A stretch of 64,000 nt of DNA from Candidatus Zipacnadum vermilionense (lineage in GTDB: Bacteria; Armatimonadota; Zipacnadia; Zipacnadales; Zipacnadaceae). Positions within the stretch are counted from its first letter, which is position 1. Every line of letters starts with the position of its first letter. A model generated the notes under the pieces. That model made no database searches, was not told the origin of the DNA, and worked only from the letters and a program-made list of their open reading frames with translations. This document shows, one piece after another, positions 24,790-32,861 of this stretch. The DNA lies in assembly GCA_029821755.1 (NCBI GenBank), contig JALGSV010000005.1, positions 1 through 64,000 of the forward strand, written 5' to 3'. The translations under genes and the position numbers were made by a program.

Positions 24790-26700
24790 ATGTCCTGGCG
24801 CGTTTGGCTGGCGTTCGTGCTGTGTCTGGCAGCGGTCCGGCTCCCTGCCGCGGAGATCGGCGAACGGACCATCGACGGCCACCGCTACCTGGTGCTGAAG
24901 TCCGATACGCTGGAGGCGCTGGTGGCGCCGGAGCGCGGCGGGCAGATAGTGAGCCTGGTCTACCTGAAGAACAACCAGCAGGTAGGCAATGCCGGGGCGC
25001 TGACCAACGGCCTGTTCAGTGACCACGACCTCAAGCAGCCGCACCCCGGCGAGTTGATGCAGGCGACCTATGAGGCCCAACCGCTCCCGGCGGCGGCAGA
25101 CGGGTCCGTGTCTGTGGAGGTCTCCCGCCTGGCGCAGGGGGGGTGGCGCAATGAGACTCTGCCCAGTCTCCAGGGGATGCTGTACGAGAAGATCTACACC
25201 CTCGCCGCGCGGGCGCCGGTGCTGCGTTTGACGGCGCGGATCACCAACCAGAGCGCGGAGGACAAACTGGCCGACTACTGGCTGCAGTCCATCGCCCACG
25301 TGGGGACGGGCGAGGGGCGGAACTACTACTTTCGCCCGGCCACCACCGGCCTGTCGGTGATTTCCAGCGACGACTATAGCGGGAGGGCCATCTTCGTCAC
25401 CGACCCGATCGCGGGCTGGTCGGCAGCCGTCAACCGCCGCACTCGCCTGGGGCTGGTGTACCTGGTGGACTACAACTACCTGGACCGGCTGTACAACTGC
25501 AACACCGCTTTCACGCAGGAATTCATGTACGAGCGCGTCCCGCTCCCGCCGGGCAAGTCCTGGGAGACCGCGGTGCAGTTGCGCGTGGTAGACGGCTTCG
25601 ACAGCGTGACCCATGCCTCCGAGCGACTGGTGGCGGATGTGCAGGTGACGCAGGAGACGGAGAGCTTCAAGGTGACGCATCGTCTGTGCGCCTGGGAGAA
25701 GCCGCTGAAGAGGGTGCGAATTGCCACCGCCCTGCGCGACGTGGCGACCCAGACGGAGAAGGCGGCGCCGGAGATCGCTCTCGCCGAGCTGGGCTTGGAG
25801 ACGTGGACCGGCACGCAGGAGTTCGACGCCACCGAGGGGGGGATGAAGGTCCTGCTGGTGACGGTCTTCTCCGACGCGGGGGTGGATCGCTACGAGTTGC
25901 CGCTTTTCCCCTTCGGCGATGTCACCGGTTCGTACCGGCGACCCCAGCCGCTCCGGGAGGTCGCCCTGCCCCGGCCGGATAACCTGCCGCAGCTCTGGAC
26001 CGCCGCGAAAGCCAAGCCGGCGGGTCTGCTGCAGGTGGGAGACGCGCTCTTCGCCGAGCATTGGGGCCTGGCCGAGGCCGCCGGGGCGCTGGGGCTAGAG
26101 CACACCGTCTCCCACTACACCCCCGCCGCCAGTTGGCGCGACGCCAGCCTGCACCCCTTCCCCATCTCCTGGGCGGAGCTGTTCCGCTATGACCTGGTGG
26201 TCCTGGCCGACGGCGACGCCCAGGCCCTACGCCGCTATGGTTGCGAGATGCTCAAGGACTACGTGGCCCAGGGCGGCGGCGTGCTCTTCCTGGGCGGACA
26301 CAACAGCCTGGGCAAGGCCTCCCTGAAGGGCACCGCGCTGGCGGAACTGCTGCCGGTGCAGACTCGGGGGCGGTGGGACCTGCGGCCTGCTCCGGCAGGT
26401 CCGGCGCAGGCCGGCGCGGAAGCGCTACCGGCACTGGCCGCCGCATGGCCCCAAGCAGCGCGAGTGGACTGGCTCCAGGAGGCCGTCGCCAAGCCCGGCG
26501 CGACGGTGCACCTGGCGTGGGGCGACCGGCCGCTGCTGGTGACGGGCACACATGGCAAGGGCCGCGTGGCAGTGTTCACGGGGACGGTCTATGTGAACCA
26601 GGAAGTCGCGGGCCCCGACGCGCCGCCGCTATTCTGCGCCGCGCCAGGCTACGCGGCCTTCCTGCAAGGAGTCTTACAGTGGCTGCAGGGGAAGGGATGA
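24790..26700 (+). CDS. Secreted beta-sandwich protein with cysteine-less GATase1-like domain (family member 1)
   Basis: 636 residues, signal peptide to about residue 21. The N-terminal half is a beta-sandwich with two signatures shared with members at 35918 and 54610: HPGEL (~residue 91) and VDYNYLDRLYNC (~228). The C-terminal ~200 residues resemble class I glutamine-amidotransferase-like domains (PF07090-type): YDLVVLADGD, YVAQGGGVLFLGGHNSLGK, then TALAELLPV and HGKGRVAVFTG. No nucleophilic Cys lies at the elbow, so catalysis as an amidotransferase is unlikely; sugar binding or scaffolding is possible. It is coupled to 21730 by a 3-nt gap. Confidence 0.7.
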   Translation: MSWRVWLAFVLCLAAVRLPAAEIGERTIDGHRYLVLKSDTLEALVAPERGGQIVSLVYLKNNQQVGNAGALTNGLFSDHDLKQPHPGELMQATYEAQPLPAAADGSVSVEVSRLAQGGWRNETLPSLQGMLYEKIYTLAARAPVLRLTARITNQSAEDKLADYWLQSIAHVGTGEGRNYYFRPATTGLSVISSDDYSGRAIFVTDPIAGWSAAVNRRTRLGLVYLVDYNYLDRLYNCNTAFTQEFMYERVPLPPGKSWETAVQLRVVDGFDSVTHASERLVADVQVTQETESFKVTHRLCAWEKPLKRVRIATALRDVATQTEKAAPEIALAELGLETWTGTQEFDATEGGMKVLLVTVFSDAGVDRYELPLFPFGDVTGSYRRPQPLREVALPRPDNLPQLWTAAKAKPAGLLQVGDALFAEHWGLAEAAGALGLEHTVSHYTPAASWRDASLHPFPISWAELFRYDLVVLADGDAQALRRYGCEMLKDYVAQGGGVLFLGGHNSLGKASLKGTALAELLPVQTRGRWDLRPAPAGPAQAGAEALPALAAAWPQAARVDWLQEAVAKPGATVHLAWGDRPLLVTGTHGKGRVAVFTGTVYVNQEVAGPDAPPLFCAAPGYAAFLQGVLQWLQGKG

Positions 26701-26852
26701 TCTGGGGCAGCCTACAACCAGACGCCAATCCCGCTCCACAATTCCTCCACGTACACGTAGGGGTGATAGCATGATCGCAACGTTACCCTTCCCTCGAGAG
26801 GTAGCTAGGCCCAGCAAGACACTAGACAGGTCCCTTACTGCTTTAGTTGTTC

Positions 26853-26881
26853 TTGACTAAACACTGACCTCGCCCTATAGT
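26853..26881 (+). promoter_or_regulatory. Sigma70-like promoter of the hybrid sensor
   Basis: TTGACT (26853-26858), 17-bp spacer, TATAGT (26876-26881), about 100 nt before ATG 26981. The gap 26701-26980 is AT-richer than its surroundings and holds nothing else recognisable. Confidence 0.65.
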
Positions 26882-26980
26882 TATCATGCCGCGGCTGATC
26901 TGCCCGTGTCTGTCTTGGTGCTGTCGGACTGAAGCCGCCACCGCTCACGTTGCACTCGCTCGATTCCAGGGGGGACACCG

Positions 26981-28609
26981 ATGAATACACCTAGGATCCT
27001 CGTCATCGATGACGAACGAGGACCCCGCGAAGCGTTACGGATGATCCTCAAGGACCAGTACGAGATCGCCCTCGCCTCCACGCCGGAGGAGGGCCTCCGC
27101 CTGGTAGGGGACTTCCAGCCGGATGTAGTCTTCCTCGACATCAAGATGCCCCGGATGGACGGCACGGAGGTGCTCCGGCTCATCAAGGAGCAGGATGAGC
27201 AGATCGAGGTGGCGATGATCACCGCCTACGCGGCGGTGGAGAGCGCCCAGCTAGCGGTGCGTCTAGGGGCCATTGACTACTTGGCTAAGCCCTTCGCCAT
27301 GAGTGATGTTCTCCGCGTGGCCGAGCGGGCCGTTTCCCGCCGGCAGGATCGTGCGAACCGCGAGGTCTACCTCCAACAACTGCAAAACGCCACCCACGAC
27401 CTGACCGAGCAGATCACCGAGTTGCGCCACAAGTCCGACTTCTCCAACCTCTCCAGCATCTTCGACGGCCTGGCGTCGGCCCAGCACTCGGTGGAAGCGC
27501 AGATGGACGGCATGGCCCGCCTACGTGCCATTGGCGAAATTGCCGCGGAGGTCGCCCACGACGTAGACAACTTCCTCTCGGCGATCCTGCTGCGCATCGA
27601 GATGCTCCAGGGCAACCTGCGCGACGCGGAGTCGCTGGACCAGACCACCGTCACCAGCGCGCTGCAGGCCATCGCCCAGGCCACCACCGACAGTGCTCAC
27701 GCCATCGCCCGCATCTCGCTGATGTCGGCCGACCCGTACGAGCCCAGCGGAAAGGTGGACCTGGCCCAAGCCCTGCGGGACGCGGCCGAGCTGAGCGCGG
27801 GGCAAGCCTCGCGCGGCCGCGAGGCGCACCTGATCTGGGAGATCGAGGAGCTTCCTCCCATAGCGGGCAGCCCTGAGGGCCTGCGCACCGCCCTGATGAA
27901 CGTCATCCTCAACGCCCGCCAGGCGCTGGCCGACGAGCGGGGCGAGATCCGCCTGCACCTGCACAGCGAGGACGGGCAGGCGGTTATCGAGATCACGGAC
28001 ACGGGAGTGGGGATCGAGCCGGAGGTCATGGAGCGGATCACCGACCCCCTCTTCACCACCAAAGGCTCCGACGGGACCGGCCTGGGGCTGAGCATCGCGC
28101 GCAAGGTCATCAGCCGGCACGGCGGCACGCTGGCCTTCGCCAGCGCGCCCGAGGAAGGCACCAAGGTCACGATCAAGCTGCCGGTGGAAGGACAGCCGGC
28201 GGCCCTGGGCATGGCGGCCAGCGCAGTACCGGACGTGCTGGTGGTAGACGACGACGAGCGGCTCCTGGACCTGGTCGCCAACTACCTGCGGGCGGCGGGC
28301 CTGGAGGTGCAGACGGCGGAGACGGGGATGGGCGGCTGGCGACAATTCGAGCAGTACCTGAAAGAGAGCCACCGGGCGCCGCAGGTGGTGGTCACGGATG
28401 GTCGCCTGCCCGACCTGCCGGGCTCGGAGCTGGCCCGCCGCGTCAAGGAGGCGGCGCCGGACACCAAGGTGTTGCTGCTCAGCGCCTACGTGAGCCCTGA
28501 GGCGGATCCCGTCGACAACCCGCACCTGGACGCTGCCATGCGCAAGCCCTTCGCCTTGCCCGACCTACTCAACCAGGTGTCCGGGTTGGCGGGGATGACG
28601 GTGACGTAG
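26981..28609 (+). CDS. Receiver-histidine kinase-receiver hybrid signalling protein
   Basis: 542 residues, soluble. Receiver 1 (5-120): LVIDDE, VVFLDIKMPRMDG, MITAYA, LAKPF. A coiled segment precedes HisKA with acceptor His in AAEVAHDVDNFLSAIL (~195). The HATPase is complete: N box TALMNVILNARQAL, G1 DTGVGI, G2 DGTGLGLSIARKVI. Receiver 2 (~415-535): LVVDDDERLL, VVVTDGRLPDLPG and MRKPF, with the acceptor Asp in VTDG. With no membrane or DNA-binding domain it is an intermediate of a phosphorelay. It is the only sensor in the hydrolase region and has its own promoter, so it may serve as a local regulator, though no target is evident. Confidence 0.88.
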   Translation: MNTPRILVIDDERGPREALRMILKDQYEIALASTPEEGLRLVGDFQPDVVFLDIKMPRMDGTEVLRLIKEQDEQIEVAMITAYAAVESAQLAVRLGAIDYLAKPFAMSDVLRVAERAVSRRQDRANREVYLQQLQNATHDLTEQITELRHKSDFSNLSSIFDGLASAQHSVEAQMDGMARLRAIGEIAAEVAHDVDNFLSAILLRIEMLQGNLRDAESLDQTTVTSALQAIAQATTDSAHAIARISLMSADPYEPSGKVDLAQALRDAAELSAGQASRGREAHLIWEIEELPPIAGSPEGLRTALMNVILNARQALADERGEIRLHLHSEDGQAVIEITDTGVGIEPEVMERITDPLFTTKGSDGTGLGLSIARKVISRHGGTLAFASAPEEGTKVTIKLPVEGQPAALGMAASAVPDVLVVDDDERLLDLVANYLRAAGLEVQTAETGMGGWRQFEQYLKESHRAPQVVVTDGRLPDLPGSELARRVKEAAPDTKVLLLSAYVSPEADPVDNPHLDAAMRKPFALPDLLNQVSGLAGMTVT

Positions 28610-28652
28610 GCGGCCGGTGTGAAGCCCGACGGCTTCGCGGGCTCCGTGCCCC

Positions 28653-29969
28653 CTACTGCCACCCCTTCCACCCCGGGGTGGCGACCCAGGCGAGGGTGGC
28701 GGCGAGGATCTGCGGCCACTGCTCGGTCTGACAGAAGAGGCTCTCACCGGCTGGCGGCTTGCCCAGGGGCGCCGCGAGAACAGCCACGACCCAGCCTTCC
28801 CCGTACTTGCCGAAGACCACCGCGGGGCGCTGGCCGGCCGACCAGGCCACCGTCGCTCCGGGCTTGGGGGTCGACTCGTGCAACCACAGGACCTGCGGCT
28901 GCCAGGCCGGCAGAAACAGCAGGCACTCGGGCACACCCGTCTCCACGCCGGTTAGTCGCTTCTCCTCGGCCGGGCGCAGGTCCCACCGCGTGCCAAAGCT
29001 GACGGGCATGACCTCCTCCAGCCACGATCCTTTCGCTCGGCCCTTGCCGTAGGAGTCGTACCCGCCCAGCATGACCAGCCCACCCCCACACTGGACGTAG
29101 TCGCGCAGCATCCGCCGCCCGGTGGCCTGCAAACGCCGACCGTCCCCGTCCGTCATCAGCACCGCGTCGTACTTGAACAGCCCCTGGTAATCGGCCGGGA
29201 AGTACGTGCCGACCTCCAGTTCGTGGTGCCAGACGTGGGTCCACGTCTTGACGTCGCAGGCCGCCGGGGCCAGGGCCTTGACCGCCGCCTCAGTCTGCCA
29301 CAGCTCCTCCCAGGGCGCGCCGCGCAGCTCCAAGATCTCCAGCGTCGGGTTACGCAGCGCCCGCCAGACTGCCTGCGAGTCGGCCGGCACTGCCAGCGGA
29401 TACTGCTTGACCACACGGTCGTACAGTTCTTGCTCGGTGAAGTCCCCGACCTTCACCACCTCCAGCCGGTCAACCACAATGTCCCCGCCGCCCAGGTAGT
29501 ACCCGCGATACTGCACCCGGCCCTGCTCCAGGCGCTCGAAGTCGTAGGTGAAGTCCTGCCACTGGTTGGGCTGGGCGAAGTCGGTGCCCTTCAGCGTGAC
29601 CACGTGCATGATGTAGGGCAACTCGCCGGGTTGGGTGAGGTCGAGTTTTATCAGCGGCGCGTTCCTGGTGTTGTCGGGAGTGCGCAGACGCCAGGTGGCG
29701 CGGTAGCGGCCGGGGTCGAGCGGAGGGTAAGGGGTGGCGAAGACGAACTGGTTGGCCGGGTGGACGCCCTGGTCGCATTCCACCGCCACGCCCCCGGAGG
29801 CCGTCGGGTCCACCACGCGCTTGGCTATGCCATAGGAGGCGTCCTGGTTCTCCGCTTCGAAGATCTGGGCGCGGACCGCGGGCAGCAGCATCAGCAGTGC
29901 CGCCGCGACGGCCAGAAGGGTTTCGGATCGGCGGGGGTGGATGGTGGGGCTGGGAGCGCGCGTACTCAT
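28653..29969 (-). CDS. Secreted CBM-like/GATase1-like protein (family member 2)
   Basis: 438 residues from ATG 29969, chosen because it starts a signal peptide (RRSETLLAVAAALLMLLPAVRAQ); no strong ribosome site. Directly after cleavage EAENQDASYGIAKRVV resembles the opening of CBM6/35-type carbohydrate-binding modules, and the next ~160 residues fit a jelly roll. The C-terminal ~200 residues are the GATase1-like module of this locus: YDAVLMTDGDG, YVQCGGGLVMLGGYDSYGK, LEEVMPV, then PKPGATVAW and YGEGWVVAVLAAPLG. The elbow position is Asp/Ser, not Cys. Unlike its relatives it is on the minus strand, divergent from the thuA-like gene, and not paired with a TIM-barrel gene. Confidence 0.7.
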   Translation of the reverse strand: MSTRAPSPTIHPRRSETLLAVAAALLMLLPAVRAQIFEAENQDASYGIAKRVVDPTASGGVAVECDQGVHPANQFVFATPYPPLDPGRYRATWRLRTPDNTRNAPLIKLDLTQPGELPYIMHVVTLKGTDFAQPNQWQDFTYDFERLEQGRVQYRGYYLGGGDIVVDRLEVVKVGDFTEQELYDRVVKQYPLAVPADSQAVWRALRNPTLEILELRGAPWEELWQTEAAVKALAPAACDVKTWTHVWHHELEVGTYFPADYQGLFKYDAVLMTDGDGRRLQATGRRMLRDYVQCGGGLVMLGGYDSYGKGRAKGSWLEEVMPVSFGTRWDLRPAEEKRLTGVETGVPECLLFLPAWQPQVLWLHESTPKPGATVAWSAGQRPAVVFGKYGEGWVVAVLAAPLGKPPAGESLFCQTEQWPQILAATLAWVATPGWKGWQ

Positions 29970-30088
29970 AGTATTGATAGATTCGCCGGAGACGAAGGAA
30001 AGCCCTCTTCCCCCCAGGGAGGAGTAAGGGCACCGGGAGCGGAATATCACCGGGTCCCATGAACGAATCCTGGTGAAGGTGGTTACTC

Positions 30089-30733
30089 ATGAGATCAGCG
30101 TTGATGGTCTGGGGCGGCTGGGAAGGCCATGAGCCCCGGCAGTGTGTGGAAGTCTTTGAACCGTTCCTGCGCGAACAGGGCTTCGATGTACGGGTGGAGA
30201 ACAGCCTGGACGTTTACTTGGAGGAAGAATACATGCAGGCCCTGAGCCTGGTGGTACCGGCGTGGACCATGGGGCAAATCGCCGGCGAGCAGGAGCAGGG
30301 GCTGCTGGCGGCCGTGCGCTCCGGAGTGGGCCTGGCCGGCTGGCACGGGGGGATGGGCGACTCCTTCCGCAACAACACGGAGTACCAGTTTATGGTCGGC
30401 GGCCAATGGGTCGCACACCCGGGCGGGATTATCGATTACACGGTCAACATCATCGACCACGAAGACCCGATCACCGCGGGCCTGGCCGATTTCGCCATGC
30501 GCTCGGAACAGTACTACCTGCATGTAGACCCCGGTAACGAGGTGCTGGCGACGACCACTTTCAGTGGCGAGCACTGCGCCTGGATCGAGGGCTGCGCCAT
30601 GCCGGTGGTGTGGAAGCGGCGTTACGGGAAGGGGCGAGTGTTCTATTCCTCGCTCGGCCATGTGGCGGCGGACTTCCAGGTGGCCGAGGCCCGGGAGATC
30701 GTAGAGCGGGGGATGTTGTGGGCGGCGAGATAG
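30089..30733 (+). CDS. ThuA-like protein (trehalose utilisation family)
   Basis: 214 residues. ThuA-fold signatures: [15 protein letters not shown] at the first strand, [24 protein letters not shown] (where GATase1 enzymes have the Cys elbow; here His-Gly-Gly), [16 protein letters not shown] and [11 protein letters not shown]. The last motif is a hallmark of the family. ThuA proteins act in catabolism of trehalose and related disaccharides, probably at the keto-sugar stage. No signal peptide, so cytosolic. It is divergent from 28653 and related in fold to the GATase-like modules of the neighbouring secreted proteins. Its 3' end is duplicated at 32155-32275. Confidence 0.85.
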   Translation: MRSALMVWGGWEGHEPRQCVEVFEPFLREQGFDVRVENSLDVYLEEEYMQALSLVVPAWTMGQIAGEQEQGLLAAVRSGVGLAGWHGGMGDSFRNNTEYQFMVGGQWVAHPGGIIDYTVNIIDHEDPITAGLADFAMRSEQYYLHVDPGNEVLATTTFSGEHCAWIEGCAMPVVWKRRYGKGRVFYSSLGHVAADFQVAEAREIVERGMLWAAR

Positions 30734-30859
30734 GGGTACGCCGAAGAGATCGCCACCATGTTGTTACGTGACAACCCCCTGGAGAGTTCTGGCCTGGTTG
30801 AGCGTCGGGAAGCGTTCCGACGAGCAACGCAAGGCGCACCGATACCTTATTAGGAAGAG

Positions 30860-31579
30860 ATGATTACGCAAATGAGTGTTAGCAAAGAGACGCTGGTTAT
30901 TCTTCGCACGGTCCGCACCTCCGATGTGGTGGATGCGCTGGACTCAATGGGATACCAGCAGCAGTATGAAATGGATGTGGAGATGCGGCCGATGTTTTTC
31001 GGTATTCGCTTTGCGGGCATCGCGCATACCGCCGAATATGACCTTACCGACAGACCGTTGCAGCCGATGTCGTATGAGGAGTTCGACGAACGGCAGTATA
31101 AAGCCGGGTCGGATGGTCTCTGGCATGAAGCGGGGGTCTGGGGCGCACCAGATGAAGTGCTGGTGATCGATGCGAAGCGCACCGCAGCGGGCATCCTAGG
31201 GTCAAGCAACACGCTGGGCGGCGTGTTGAATGGCGTGGTCGGCTACGTGATCGACGGCACCTGCCGGGACTCCTACGAGTGCATTATCCAGAAGATGCCG
31301 GTCTTTTCCACCGTATGCTCGCCTGCCCACCCCATGGGGCGCATTCAAGCGGTTTCCGATAACCAGCGCATCGTCTGCGCCGGAGTGGTCGTGAATCCAG
31401 GCGATGTTATTGTCGCCGACGATGACGGCGTGATGGTGGTGCCGCAAGAGCTTGCCGATGAAGTGGCCAGCCGCGCAAAGCGTGTTCAGGACAAGGACCG
31501 CCCGGTGCGACGGCAGATGTACGAGAAGCTCGGCCTGCCGTTGGATGAGACCGTCGCAGTCGATGAAACGGTTGCGTGA
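30860..31579 (+). CDS. RraA-like / HMG-CHA aldolase-family protein
   Basis: 239 residues (236 if ATG 30872 is the true start, since AGGAAGAG abuts the first ATG). RraA-family features: TSDVVDALDSMG near the N-terminus, LGGVLNGVVGYVIDGTCRDSYE (G-x-x-x-DGxxRD, substrate/metal binding) mid-protein, VVVNPGDVIVADDDGVMVVP near the C-terminus. Such proteins are 4-hydroxy-4-methyl-2-oxoglutarate aldolases or oxaloacetate decarboxylases, or RNase E regulators in enterics; here a small-molecule lyase is likelier. Base composition is visibly AT-richer than neighbours (many GAT, ATT, TAT, GAA codons). It is 19 nt upstream of the PPC gene. Confidence 0.82.
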   Translation: MITQMSVSKETLVILRTVRTSDVVDALDSMGYQQQYEMDVEMRPMFFGIRFAGIAHTAEYDLTDRPLQPMSYEEFDERQYKAGSDGLWHEAGVWGAPDEVLVIDAKRTAAGILGSSNTLGGVLNGVVGYVIDGTCRDSYECIIQKMPVFSTVCSPAHPMGRIQAVSDNQRIVCAGVVVNPGDVIVADDDGVMVVPQELADEVASRAKRVQDKDRPVRRQMYEKLGLPLDETVAVDETVA

Positions 31580-31598
31580 TTGACGAGGAGGCAGCGCC

Positions 31599-32033
31599 AT
31601 GAAGACTATGGCCTATTCCGGCAATATCGATGTAGTGGTGGCAAACCTGGAGCCAGGCGAGCCGTTGCTTGAATCGATCCGCGAGATCATCAAGAAACAC
31701 GGAATCCGAAACGGCGTGCTGGTATCCGGGGTGGCGACGTTGAAGCGCTCCCACATGCACTTCATCGAAGGCACCGATTACCCACCGGACAACACCTTCT
31801 ATGTAGTCGAGAAGCCGTTAGAAGTCGCATCCATCAGCGGGATTATCGCCGAGGGCCAGCCGCACCTGCACATGGTGATCGGTCACCGAGATGAAAAGGC
31901 GTGGGCCGGGCATGTGGAGGATGACTGCATTGTCGCCTATCTGGCGGAGCTGTGCATTCTGAAATTCAACGGGTTGGAGATGGCCCGGCACTGGGATGAA
32001 GAACGGCAGTTGGGATCCCTGGGGCCGAAGTAA
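31599..32033 (+). CDS. PPC-domain (DUF296) protein
   Basis: 144 residues behind a GAGGAGG site. The plant-and-prokaryote-conserved (PPC/DUF296) fold is recognisable: EPLLESIREIIKKHGIRNGVLVSGVATL, then GIIAEGQPHLHMVIG with the conserved GxPxxHxH-type metal pocket, and HVEDDCIVAYLAELCIL. In plants the domain accompanies AT-hooks; in bacteria it stands alone and its function is unknown. Lower GC than the surroundings, like the RraA gene upstream, with which it forms an operon of apparently foreign composition. Confidence 0.82.
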   Translation: MKTMAYSGNIDVVVANLEPGEPLLESIREIIKKHGIRNGVLVSGVATLKRSHMHFIEGTDYPPDNTFYVVEKPLEVASISGIIAEGQPHLHMVIGHRDEKAWAGHVEDDCIVAYLAELCILKFNGLEMARHWDEERQLGSLGPK

Positions 32034-32154
32034 GTAGATGGTATAGGCCTGCGGGTACCCGATGTAACCTGCTCCGGAGTCAGAGCACCTGGAATAATCT
32101 GGCAATAATACGCTTGACTCACCAAGTAGCACGACCAGCAGTAGAGCGTTCTCT

Positions 32155-32275
32155 GGGGAGGGGTGGGTATTCCATGCCTCGCTCGGCCAAGTGGCGGCGG
32201 ACTTCCAGGTGCCCAAGGCCCGGGAGATCGTGCAGCGGAGGACGCTGGTGGGCGGCGAGATGAGAGCAGACCGGT
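32155..32275 (+). pseudogene. Duplicated, decayed 3' fragment of the thuA-like gene
   Basis: This stretch aligns base by base with the 3' end of the thuA-like gene (about 30624-30735): CCTCGCTCGGCCAAGTGG, GCGGACTTCCAGGTG, GCCCGGGAGATCGT and GGGCGGCGAGAT recur with scattered changes. The normal stop is lost (ATGAGA replaces ATAG). With the intact gene it brackets the low-GC rraA-like/PPC pair as direct repeats. Confidence 0.8.
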
Positions 32276-32341
32276 AGGGGCGGAGGTGGCGCCCTGCAAG
32301 CCGCCACCCCCGCCCCACGCGAGCAGTCAGACCCCGTTGGC

Positions 32342-32548
32342 CTACTTGACCACCGGCAGGGCAAAGGAGAAGGTACTCCCCTCCCCGAGCTGCGACTCCA
32401 CCGTCATTTCCCCGCCGTAGGCCTCCACGGTCTTGCGGGCCATGTACAAGCCCATTCCCAGGCCGGGGACCTGGCCGGTCGCGTGGTCTTCCACCTGGAC
32501 GAAGCCGCTGAAGATGCGGTCGCAGTACTCGTGAGGGATGCCGCGCCC
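32342..32548 (-). pseudogene. Truncated histidine kinase ATPase fragment
   Basis: Sixty-eight codons encode the last part of a HATPase domain: GRGIPHEYCDRIFSGFVQ, then GLGMGLYMARKTVEAYGGEM and the ending STFSFALPVVK. The homology begins abruptly inside the G1 box (RPGRGI where DNGxGI is expected). The codons before it read as unrelated Arg-rich sequence, so this is a remnant cut at its 5' side. The next stretch, 32549-32861, has open frames but no recognisable domain; it holds no gene I can support. Confidence 0.7.
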
Positions 32549-32861
32549 AGGACGGCGCACTGATGCTCGCCGCCTCCGGCGACGAGAGGCGTCCCCTGGC
32601 GCAGGCCGCAGGCCTGTGTAGCTGCCGCGGACAGGCTCCCCACCTGCTTTCCAGGGGGCCACCAGCCGCGGCAGCTTGCCCTCCGGAATCCCGGCCGTCC
32701 CCAACAGCTCCTCGCTTCAGGCGAGCCGCTCCAGGTCGAGCAGCCCGGTGAGCGAGGGGTTGGGCCAGTCCAGGTAGGGCTGGCCGCAGTCGAAGTAGCG
32801 CCGGGCCCCACCCTGTACCCCGACGGGGTAGCGGGAGCGGGCGCCCGTCGGGTCGAGGGTA

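Noticed and set aside
23269-26061. 930-codon open frame on the minus strand
   Set aside because: It lies entirely opposite the signal-peptide-bearing genes at 21730 and 24790, its translation is His/Gln/Arg-rich without domains, and long antisense frames are common in high-GC DNA.
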